Shown here piece after piece: positions 1 to 5,425 of a stretch of 8,636 bases of DNA; the first letter of the stretch is position 1; each line of letters begins with the position of its first letter. This stretch comes from Frankiales bacterium (GTDB taxonomy: Bacteria; Actinomycetota; Actinomycetes; Mycobacteriales; SCTD01): assembly GCA_025965755.1 (NCBI GenBank), contig JAOPWI010000199.1:1-8636 (forward strand), written 5' to 3'. The position numbers were made by a program, and so were the translations under genes. Under the pieces are notes generated by a model. That model did not search any database. It was not told the origin of the DNA and saw nothing but the letters and a program-made list of their open reading frames with translations.

Positions 1-128
1 GCCGGCTCCTCGGGCGCGGCCTCGCCCGAGCCGCGGGCGGCCAGGACGGCGACGAGCGCGGCCAGTTCCTCCGGAGAGGCGTCCCCCCGCACGACGGTGA
101 GCGCGGGGCGCGGGTCCGGCTGGCTCAC
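1..128 (-). CDS. accE: acyl-CoA carboxylase epsilon subunit (partial, N-terminal 42 residues)
   Basis: The reverse strand opens with GTG at 128-126 and reads MSQPDPRPALTVVRGDASPE, then an ELAALVAVLAAR segment, before leaving the window. The pattern 'VVRG-x-PEELAALVAVL' is the hallmark of the short epsilon subunits of actinobacterial acyl-CoA carboxylases, which are usually under 100 residues. Family knowledge: epsilon binds the carboxyltransferase beta subunit and stimulates the holoenzyme. The GTG overlaps the TGA of the upstream beta-subunit gene by four bases (GTGA), so the two are almost certainly co-transcribed and translationally coupled. The tail after the conserved helix is Ala/Gly/Glu-rich, as usual. 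The C-terminus is not visible. Confidence 0.85.
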   Translation of the reverse strand, partial: MSQPDPRPALTVVRGDASPEELAALVAVLAARGSGEAAPEEP

Positions 129-1720
129 AGCGGGATGTTCCCGTGCTTCTTCGGCGGCAGCGTCTGGCGCTTGGTCTGCAGCAGGCGCAGCGCCTTGGCG
201 ATCTCGATGCGGGTCTGCGACGGCTCGATGACCGCGTCGACGAAGCCGCGCTCCGCCGCGATGTACGGCGTCGCGAACGTGTCCTCGTACTCCTGCATGA
301 ACGCCGCGCGGGCGGCGTCCGGGTCGTCGGCGGCGGCGATCTCGCGGCGCCGGACGATGTTGACCGCGCCGAGCGCGCCGACGACGGCGACCTGCGCGGT
401 CGGCCAGGCCAGGTTGACGTCGGCGCCCAGGTGCTTGGAGCCCATCGCGACGTACGAGCCGCCGTACGCCTTGCGGGTGATCACCGTGACGAGCGGGACG
501 GTGGCCTCGCTGTAGGCGTACAGCAGCTTGGCGCCGTGCCGGATGATGCCGGCGTGCTCCTGGCCGACGCCCGGGAGGTAGCCGGGCACGTCGCAGAAGG
601 TCAGCACCGGGATGTTGAAGGCGTCGCAGGTGCGCACGAAGCGCGCGGCCTTCTCGGAGGCGTCGATGTCCAGGGTGCCGGCGAACTGCATCGGGTTGTT
701 GGCCACCACGCCGACGCTGCGGCCCTCGATGCGGCCGAAACCGGCGACGATGCTCGGCGCCCACAGGGACTGCACCTCGAGGAACTCGTTGTCGTCGAGC
801 ACCGCCTCGATGATGTGCTTCATGTCGTAGGGCGCGTTGTTGCTGTCCGGAATGATGGTGTCCAGCTCGAGCAGCGGCTCCTCGAGCAGGGCGTCCGCCG
901 CGTCGAAGACCGGCGCGGTCTCGAGGTTGTTCGTCGGCAGGTAGGACAGCAGCGTCTTGGCCAGCTCGAGCGCCTCGTCCTCGTCGCCGCTCATGAAGTG
1001 CGCGACGCCGGACTTGGAGTTGTGGGCGCGAGCGCCGCCGAGGTCCTCGATGCTGATGTCCTCGCCGGTGACCGTCTTGATGACGTCCGGGCCGGTGATC
1101 ATCATCGCCGAGGCGCCGTCGACCATGAGGTTGAAGTCGGTGAGCGCGGGCGAGTAGACGTGGCCGCCGGCGCAGTTGCCGAGGATGAGGCTGATCTGCG
1201 GGATCACGCCGGAGGCGAGCACGTTGCGGTAGAAGATGTCGCCGTACAGCGCCAGGCCCATGATCCCTTCCTGGATCCGGGCGCCGGAGCCCTCGTTGAG
1301 GCCGAACATCGGCACGCCGGTCTTGAGCGCCAGGTCCATGACCTTGACGATCTTCTCGCCGTAGACCTCGCCGAGCGCGCCGCCGAAGACCGTCGCGTCC
1401 TGGCTGAAGACGCAGACCGGGCGGCCGTCGACGGTGCCGTAGCCCGTGATGACGCCGTCGCCGGTCGGGCGGTTCTTCTCCAGGCCGAAGTCGCGGGCGC
1501 GGTGCCGCGTCAGGGCGTCGGTCTCGACGAAGGAGCCCTCGTCGAGGAAGGACTCGATGCGTTCCCGGGCGGTGCGCTTGCCGGCGGCCTTGCGCTTGTC
1601 CAGCGCCGCCGCGGAGCCGGCATGCAGCGCCTCGTCGTTGCGGCGGCGCAGCTCGGCCAGCTTGCCTGCCGTGGTGTGAATGTCGGGGGCGTCCGGACCG
1701 GTCTGCGGCGCTGCGCTCAT
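125..1720 (-). CDS. accD: acyl-CoA carboxylase carboxyltransferase (beta) subunit, propionyl-/acetyl-CoA type
   Basis: A 531-residue biotin-dependent carboxyltransferase that moves CO2 from carboxybiotin, carried on a separate alpha subunit, to acetyl- or propionyl-CoA. The two crotonase-like halves are clear: the N-half has GNCAGGHVYSPALTDF near residues 181-196 (oxyanion glycines) and the C-half has FCDVPGYLPGVGQEH near 375-389 and ITRKAYGGSYVAMGSKHLG near 414-432. It ends in LPPKKHGNIPL, as in PccB/AccD5 proteins, and its length is normal for the family (about 530). I chose the ATG at 1720 rather than the longest frame (to 1840), because the extra 40 residues are low-complexity and would run into the divergent birA gene. 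No Shine-Dalgarno is visible; a TANNNT box sits 8 bases upstream. The residue aligned with the known specificity position (Asp422 of Streptomyces coelicolor PccB) is Val424, so substrate preference is uncertain. The gene is followed by the epsilon subunit. Confidence 0.95.
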   Translation of the reverse strand: MSAAPQTGPDAPDIHTTAGKLAELRRRNDEALHAGSAAALDKRKAAGKRTARERIESFLDEGSFVETDALTRHRARDFGLEKNRPTGDGVITGYGTVDGRPVCVFSQDATVFGGALGEVYGEKIVKVMDLALKTGVPMFGLNEGSGARIQEGIMGLALYGDIFYRNVLASGVIPQISLILGNCAGGHVYSPALTDFNLMVDGASAMMITGPDVIKTVTGEDISIEDLGGARAHNSKSGVAHFMSGDEDEALELAKTLLSYLPTNNLETAPVFDAADALLEEPLLELDTIIPDSNNAPYDMKHIIEAVLDDNEFLEVQSLWAPSIVAGFGRIEGRSVGVVANNPMQFAGTLDIDASEKAARFVRTCDAFNIPVLTFCDVPGYLPGVGQEHAGIIRHGAKLLYAYSEATVPLVTVITRKAYGGSYVAMGSKHLGADVNLAWPTAQVAVVGALGAVNIVRRREIAAADDPDAARAAFMQEYEDTFATPYIAAERGFVDAVIEPSQTRIEIAKALRLLQTKRQTLPPKKHGNIPL

Positions 1721-1728
1721 GGCGGCGG

Positions 1729-1734
1729 AGGCTA
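1729..1734 (-). promoter_or_regulatory. candidate -10 box for the carboxylase genes (leaderless start)
   Basis: On the minus strand the hexamer TAGCCT matches the actinobacterial housekeeping -10 pattern TANNNT. It ends 8 bases before the ATG at 1720. Together with the lack of a Shine-Dalgarno motif this suggests transcription starting at or next to the start codon. No convincing -35 is seen. Inference from spacing only. Confidence 0.4.
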
Positions 1735-1753
1735 CCGGGACCCGTCCGGCTGC

Positions 1754-1768
1754 TGTGCGCAGGGCACA
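1754..1768. promoter_or_regulatory. candidate operator: 15-base dyad TGTGC-N5-GCACA
   Basis: A perfect inverted repeat with 5-base arms and a 5-base centre (GCAGG) lies in the 56-base spacer between the divergent carboxylase and birA genes. It would overlap the -35 region of the carboxylase promoter and sit directly upstream of the birA start codon, a position suited to coordinate control of both. The arms resemble the half-sites of CRP-type regulators (TGTGA/TCACA), but the spacing is 5 rather than 6 and the fifth base differs. The regulator is unknown, and short GC-rich dyads can arise by chance. Confidence 0.3.
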
Positions 1769-1776
1769 CTCGGCGG

Positions 1777-2550
1777 GTGGATCAGCCGACCCCGTACGAC
1801 GACCTCGACCGTCCCCCGCTGCAGCCGCTCGCCCTGTCACGGGCTCTCGCGCCCGAGGGCTGGCGCCTGGACGTCCTGCCGGAGACGCCGAGCACCAACG
1901 CCGTCGTCGCGGAGCGGGCGCGGGCCGGGGCGCCCGCCGGGCTGGTCGTCGTGGCCGAGCGGCAGACCGCCGGGCGCGGCCGGCTGGACCGCAGCTGGGT
2001 GTCCCCGCCGCGGGCCGGGCTGACGTTCTCGGTGCTCGTGCGGCCGGAGCTGCCGCCGGCCCGCTGGTCGTGGTTGCCGCTCTGGGGCGGGCTGGCGGTC
2101 GCCGACGCGCTGCGTGACCGGTGCGAGCTGGACACCGAGCTCAAGTGGCCCAACGACGTGCTGATCGGCGGCAAGAAGGTCTGCGGCGTGCTGGCCGAGG
2201 CGCCCGGAGGCGGCGCGGTGGTGCTCGGGATCGGCCTCAACGTCACCACCCGGGCCGACGAGCTGCCCCACGACGGGGCGACGTCGCTGCGGCTGGCCGG
2301 CGCCACGACGACCGACCGCGACACGGTGCTGCGGGCGGTGCTGCGGCGCTGGGCGCAGGTGCTGCGTGAGGCGTCGCCGGACGCCTACCGGGCGCGCTGC
2401 GGCACTCTCGGCCGGGCCGTACGGCTGGAGCTGCCCGGCGGCCGGAGCGTCGAGGGGACCGCCGAGACGGTCGACGACGACGGGCGGCTGGTGGTCGACG
2501 GGACGCCCTACGCCGCCGGCGACGTCGTGCACCTGCGACCGGCCGGCTGA
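1777..2550 (+). CDS. birA: biotin--[acetyl-CoA-carboxylase] ligase
   Basis: A 257-residue biotin-protein ligase that makes biotinyl-AMP and transfers biotin to the lysine of the carboxyl-carrier domain of carboxylases. Visible motifs: ETPSTN at 36-41, the nucleotide/biotin loop AGRGRLDRSW at 65-74, KWPND at 123-127, KKVCGVLAE at 133-141 containing the ligand-contacting lysine, and GIGLNV at 151-156. A small SH3-like C-terminal domain covers about 210-255. There is no N-terminal winged helix, so this is a monofunctional (group I) ligase that cannot act as the bio repressor. The GTG at 1777 has no Shine-Dalgarno; it diverges from the carboxylase beta gene, a likely functional partner. The stop overlaps the next ATG by one base (TGATG), indicating coupling to the cyclase. 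Confidence 0.95.
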   Translation: MDQPTPYDDLDRPPLQPLALSRALAPEGWRLDVLPETPSTNAVVAERARAGAPAGLVVVAERQTAGRGRLDRSWVSPPRAGLTFSVLVRPELPPARWSWLPLWGGLAVADALRDRCELDTELKWPNDVLIGGKKVCGVLAEAPGGGAVVLGIGLNVTTRADELPHDGATSLRLAGATTTDRDTVLRAVLRRWAQVLREASPDAYRARCGTLGRAVRLELPGGRSVEGTAETVDDDGRLVVDGTPYAAGDVVHLRPAG

Positions 2551-3524
2551 TGGCCGCGCCCGGTGGCGACCTCGACGCGCTCGAGACGGCGCTGCTGGGC
2601 GCCCCGTGCACCCTGGACCGGGACGCGGTCAGCGCTGCGGCGGGCGTGCCGGAGCCGGAGGCCCGGGCGTTCTGGATGGCCCTGGGCTTTCCCGAGGTGG
2701 CCGCCGGGGAGCGGGCCTTCACCGAGCTGGACGCCGACGCGCTGCGCACCGTGCTCGAGCTGTCGCGGGTCGCCGCGGTCCCTCCGGACACGCTGCTCGT
2801 GCTGGCCCGGGCGATGGGGCAGGGCCTGGCCCGGCTGGCCGAGGCGCAGGTCGACGCCTTCCGCGGGCAGGCCGCCGACCTGACGCTGGAGCAGGCCACC
2901 GAGCGGGTGCTGTCCACCGCACCGCAGGTGCTGCCCCGGCTCGAGCGCCTGGTGGTGCACGTCTGGCGGCGGCAGTTCGCCGCGGCGACGGCCCGCGCGC
3001 TCGTCGCGTCCCGGCAGGACGGCCAGCCGGTGCTGGCCGTGGGCTTCGTGGACCTCGTCGGCTTCACCCGCGCGACCCGGTCCTGGGACGCCGCAACGCT
3101 GGAGCGCACGCTCGAGCGGTTCGAGCGGGACACCGCGCTGCGGGTCGCCGCGGCCGGCGGGCGCGTCGTCAAGACGCTGGGCGACGAGGTGCTCTACGTC
3201 ACCGACGACCCGCTGGCGGCGGTCGAGGTCGCGCTGGACACGGTGGCCTCGCACGAGTCCGACGAGGAGCTGCCGCAGGTCAGGGCGGGCCTGGCGCTCG
3301 GCGCCGTGCTCGTCCGGCTCGGCGACGTCTTCGGCGGGCCGGTCAACCTGGCCAGCCGGCTGACCGACCAGGCCCGGCCGGGCACCGTGCTGGTGGACGG
3401 CACGCTGGCGGACGCGCTGGCGGGCGACGCGTCCTACGACCTGAAGACCCTGCGCCGCCGCTCGGTGCGCGGCTACCGGCACCTGGTGCCCCACCTGGTG
3501 CGCAGGACTAGCGTGCGGCCATGA
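2550..3524 (+). CDS. class III adenylate cyclase, soluble, with N-terminal regulatory domain
   Basis: A 324-residue cytosolic protein expected to convert ATP to cAMP. The C-terminal half (about 160-316) is a class III cyclase domain with all six canonical residues: metal-binding Asp168 (FVDLVGFT) and Asp212 (KTLGDE), adenine-selecting Lys208 and Asp259 (GDVFGGPVN), and transition-state Asn266 and Arg270 (VNLASR). Their spacing matches what I recall of mycobacterial Rv1264, so catalysis and ATP rather than GTP specificity are likely, as a homodimer. The first 150 or so residues are helical, without membrane segments, and resemble the autoinhibitory (pH-sensing in Rv1264) regulatory domain, though shorter (Rv1264 is near 397 residues). 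The start overlaps the birA stop by one base and the stop overlaps the peroxidase start (ATGA), so it is an internal operon gene with no visible promoter or strong ribosome site of its own. The signal sensed is unknown. Confidence 0.9.
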   Translation: MAAPGGDLDALETALLGAPCTLDRDAVSAAAGVPEPEARAFWMALGFPEVAAGERAFTELDADALRTVLELSRVAAVPPDTLLVLARAMGQGLARLAEAQVDAFRGQAADLTLEQATERVLSTAPQVLPRLERLVVHVWRRQFAAATARALVASRQDGQPVLAVGFVDLVGFTRATRSWDAATLERTLERFERDTALRVAAAGGRVVKTLGDEVLYVTDDPLAAVEVALDTVASHESDEELPQVRAGLALGAVLVRLGDVFGGPVNLASRLTDQARPGTVLVDGTLADALAGDASYDLKTLRRRSVRGYRHLVPHLVRRTSVRP

Positions 3525-4003
3525 GCCTGTACGACCTCGAGGTCCAGACGCTGTCCGGTGAGACGACGACGCTCGGCGCGCTGGCCGCAGGCCGCGCTGC
3601 GCTGATCGTCAACGTCGCGAGCAGGTGCGGCCTGACGCCGCAGTACGCCGGGCTGGAGCAGCTGCACGAGGACGTCGCGGGCCTGACGGTCATCGGCGTG
3701 CCGAGCAACCAGTTCAAGGGCCAGGAGCCGGGCACCGCGCAGGAGATCGCGCAGTTCTGCAGCGCGACGTACGGCGTGACGTTCCCGCTGCTGGCCAAGA
3801 CCGACGTCAACGGCGAGGGGCGGCACCCGCTGTACGCCGAGCTGACGCAGCTGGCCGATGCCGAGGGCGCGGCGGGCGACGTGCAGTGGAACTTCGAGAA
3901 GTTCCTCGTCGACCGGGACGGGCAGCCGGTGGCCCGCTTTCGCCCGCTCGTCGATCCGGCCGACCCGGCGCTGGTGGCCAAGGTCCGGGAGCTCGCGGGC
4001 TGA
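3521..4003 (+). CDS. glutathione peroxidase family protein (Cys-type, probably thioredoxin-dependent)
   Basis: A 160-residue thioredoxin-fold peroxidase that reduces hydrogen peroxide and lipid or organic hydroperoxides in the cytosol. The full catalytic tetrad is present: peroxidatic Cys36 (NVASRCGLTP, ordinary TGC codon, so no selenocysteine), Gln68 (NQFKGQEPG), Trp123 and Asn124 (VQWNFEKFLV). A second cysteine, Cys80 in AQFCSATYGVTFP, lies where non-animal Cys-GPx enzymes carry the resolving cysteine, so thioredoxin is the likely reductant; actinobacteria generally use mycothiol rather than glutathione. Length is standard for bacterial BtuE/GPx proteins. The start shares an ATGA overlap with the cyclase stop; a weak AGGA at 3504-3507 is 13 bases upstream. 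It is the last gene of the birA-cyclase unit. Confidence 0.93.
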   Translation: MSLYDLEVQTLSGETTTLGALAAGRAALIVNVASRCGLTPQYAGLEQLHEDVAGLTVIGVPSNQFKGQEPGTAQEIAQFCSATYGVTFPLLAKTDVNGEGRHPLYAELTQLADAEGAAGDVQWNFEKFLVDRDGQPVARFRPLVDPADPALVAKVRELAG

Positions 4004-4014
4004 GCGCGCGGTCC

Positions 4015-4030
4015 GGCGCCGCGGTGCGCC
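4015..4030 (+). terminator. possible hairpin downstream of the peroxidase gene
   Basis: GGCGC at 4015-4019 pairs with GCGCC at 4026-4030 around a 6-base loop, 11 bases past the peroxidase stop. There is no T-tract, so this would be at best an L-shaped GC-rich terminator of the kind proposed for actinobacteria. Hairpins of this size are common by chance at this GC content. Confidence 0.25.
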
Positions 4031-4059
4031 GCCGCTCAGCCTGTCCCGGCCCGCCGGCC

Positions 4060-4077
4060 AGCCGGACCGGACCGGCT
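4060..4077. terminator. possible bidirectional hairpin between convergent genes
   Basis: AGCCGG at 4060-4065 pairs with CCGGCT at 4072-4077 around a 6-base loop. It lies between the converging peroxidase and GtrA-family genes and its right arm touches the gtrA stop codon. No T-tract follows on either strand. Position is right for transcription ending from both sides; the evidence is structural only. Confidence 0.3.
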
Positions 4078-4592
4078 CAGGACGCCCGCTCGCGGGGCTG
4101 CGTGGTGTCCAGCACCACGGCGGCGACGGTGTCGCCGTCCTCGGCGGCCTCCTGGACCTGGTCGGCCGCGGTCCAGACGAACTTGCGGTAGCTCCAGAAG
4201 CGGAACAGCGTCCCGAAGCCGATGCCCACGACGTTGGCCAGGTTGATCCACAGCGCGCCGTCGAGGCCGAACCCGTAGCGGACGACGCCGATCACGGCCA
4301 GCGAGATGCCCAGGCCCACCGCGTTGAGCAGGAAGAACAGGACGTACTCGCGGCGCACGTCCTGGCGCTCCCGGTGCCGGAAGGTCCAGTGCCGGTTCAT
4401 GAGGTAGGAGGAGGTGGCCGCGACGACCGTCGAGGCCACCTTGGAGCGCAGCGGCTGGACGCCGAAGCCGAACACCAGCAGGTTCAGCACGGCGAAGTCC
4501 AGGACGGTGTTGACCGCTCCCACGGCGCCGAACTTGGCGGCCTCCCGGGCCACCACGTCGTACTTGTCCCGGAGCCGGGCGAGGACCGTCAC
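4077..4592 (-). CDS. GtrA-family integral membrane protein
   Basis: A 171-residue membrane protein of the GtrA/DPMS3 family. Four hydrophobic segments are visible at about 19-42, 49-66, 82-104 and 113-131, with the family signatures NRHWTFRHR at 66-74 after the second helix and FRFWSYRKFVW at 130-140 after the fourth. Family members help move or present lipid-linked sugars (for example undecaprenyl-phosphate glucose) for cell-wall or O-antigen glycosylation; the exact substrate here cannot be read. The last 30 residues are a charged, probably cytosolic tail. The GTG start at 4592 has no Shine-Dalgarno but has TAGGCT seven bases upstream. From memory, mycobacteria also carry a GtrA-like gene next to purK, so the position is conserved. 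Confidence 0.9.
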   Translation of the reverse strand: MTVLARLRDKYDVVAREAAKFGAVGAVNTVLDFAVLNLLVFGFGVQPLRSKVASTVVAATSSYLMNRHWTFRHRERQDVRREYVLFFLLNAVGLGISLAVIGVVRYGFGLDGALWINLANVVGIGFGTLFRFWSYRKFVWTAADQVQEAAEDGDTVAAVVLDTTQPRERAS

Positions 4593-4599
4593 CAGGCCG

Positions 4600-4605
4600 A
4601 GCCTA
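4600..4605 (-). promoter_or_regulatory. candidate -10 box for the GtrA-family gene (leaderless start)
   Basis: TAGGCT on the minus strand fits TANNNT and ends seven bases before the GTG at 4592, the spacing expected if the transcript starts at the start codon. No Shine-Dalgarno is present. The box lies within the 26-base gap to the divergent phosphatase gene. Confidence 0.45.
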
Positions 4606-4618
4606 GCCGCGTGACAGC

Positions 4619-5425
4619 ATGCCCCGCGTGACCTGGATCGAGCTGGAGGGCGCTGCCAACGTCCGAGACGTGGGTGGCCTGCCGACCGTGGACGGGAGGA
4701 CGACCCGCAGGGGCGTGCTCCTGCGTGCCGACAACCTGCAGGGGCTGACCCCGCGTGACGTCGAGGAACTGACCGGGGCGCGGCGCCTGCGCACCGTCCT
4801 GGACCTGCGGAGCACCGGTGAGGTGCACCTGGAGGGTCCGGGGCCGCTGCGGGCGACCGACGTCGCGCACCACCACCTGACGCTCATCCCGGAGACCGAG
4901 GGCGAGCCGGACCAGGTGGAGGTGGAGCGCGCCATCCCCTCGCGGGCGCACCGGGCGGGGGAGACGCCCAACGACATGACCGGGTTCTACGTCGGCTACC
5001 TCGAGGACGCCCCGGACAAGGTGGCCGAGGCGCTGCGGCTCATCGCCGACCCGGCCAGCGGGGCGACGCTGGTCCACTGCGCCGCGGGCAAGGACCGCAC
5101 CGGCGTCGTGGTCGCGGTCGCGCTGTCGCTGGTCGGGGTCACCCGCGAAGCGGTCGTGCAGGACTACGTGAAGAGCGCGGAGCGGATCGAGGCCATCCTC
5201 GCCCGGCTCCAGGCCTCGCCGACGTACGGCGGTGACCTGGCCGAGCGGCTGGTCGACGACATGCGCCCCGTCGCCGGGTCGATGGAGCGCTTCCTGGACC
5301 ACGTGGACCGCGCGTACGGCGGGCCGCACGGCCTGGCCCTGTCGCTGGGCGTCGACGAGGAGACCCTCGAGCGGCTCGGACGCCGGCTGGTCGGGCCGTC
5401 CCCGCACGCGGCGGCGGCGCTGTAG
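4619..5425 (+). CDS. tyrosine/lipid phosphatase, MptpB-like
   Basis: A 268-residue protein phosphatase of the MptpB-like group (Y_phosphatase3). The P-loop is HCAAGKDRTG at 153-162, with nucleophile Cys154, Lys158, Asp159 and Arg160; the Lys-Asp pair inside CX5R is the mark of MptpB, which hydrolyses phosphotyrosine, phosphoserine/threonine and phosphoinositides. The N-terminal GAANVRDVGGLPTVDG at 11-26 and the LRADNL segment at 35-40 are also family signatures. Length is close to MptpB (about 276). I took ATG at 4619; GTG at 4628 is an alternative that removes three residues. No signal peptide is visible, so location is unclear; MptpB itself is secreted. Its stop overlaps the purK start by one base (TAGTG), so it leads the purKE unit. 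Substrate is not predictable. Confidence 0.9.
   Translation: MPRVTWIELEGAANVRDVGGLPTVDGRTTRRGVLLRADNLQGLTPRDVEELTGARRLRTVLDLRSTGEVHLEGPGPLRATDVAHHHLTLIPETEGEPDQVEVERAIPSRAHRAGETPNDMTGFYVGYLEDAPDKVAEALRLIADPASGATLVHCAAGKDRTGVVVAVALSLVGVTREAVVQDYVKSAERIEAILARLQASPTYGGDLAERLVDDMRPVAGSMERFLDHVDRAYGGPHGLALSLGVDEETLERLGRRLVGPSPHAAAAL

Noticed and set aside
1721..1840. N-terminal extension of the carboxylase by 40 residues
   Set aside because: The extra sequence is low-complexity, precedes the normal family start, and would overlap the beginning of divergent birA; ATG 1720 gives the family-typical length.
143..2023. Plus-strand open frame of 626 codons opposite the carboxylase gene
   Set aside because: It is antisense to a strongly conserved gene, is rich in Arg/Val/Asp/Leu typical of mirror frames in GC-rich DNA, shows no domain, and runs into birA in the wrong frame.
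2508..3494. Minus-strand open frame opposite the cyclase
   Set aside because: Mirror frame of a gene in which all catalytic residues are intact; composition is typical of a GC-driven artefact.
2550..3524. Cyclase as a degenerate or GTP-specific enzyme
   Set aside because: All six catalytic positions are present, and the Lys208/Asp259 pair is that of ATP-specific cyclases.
3858..4631. Plus-strand open frame bridging the peroxidase end and the whole gtrA gene
   Set aside because: Starts out of frame inside the peroxidase and runs antisense to a membrane protein with clear family motifs.
4589..5407. Minus-strand open frame opposite the phosphatase, reaching the gtrA start
   Set aside because: Antisense to a gene with an intact P-loop; no motif, and Arg/His/Gln-rich composition.
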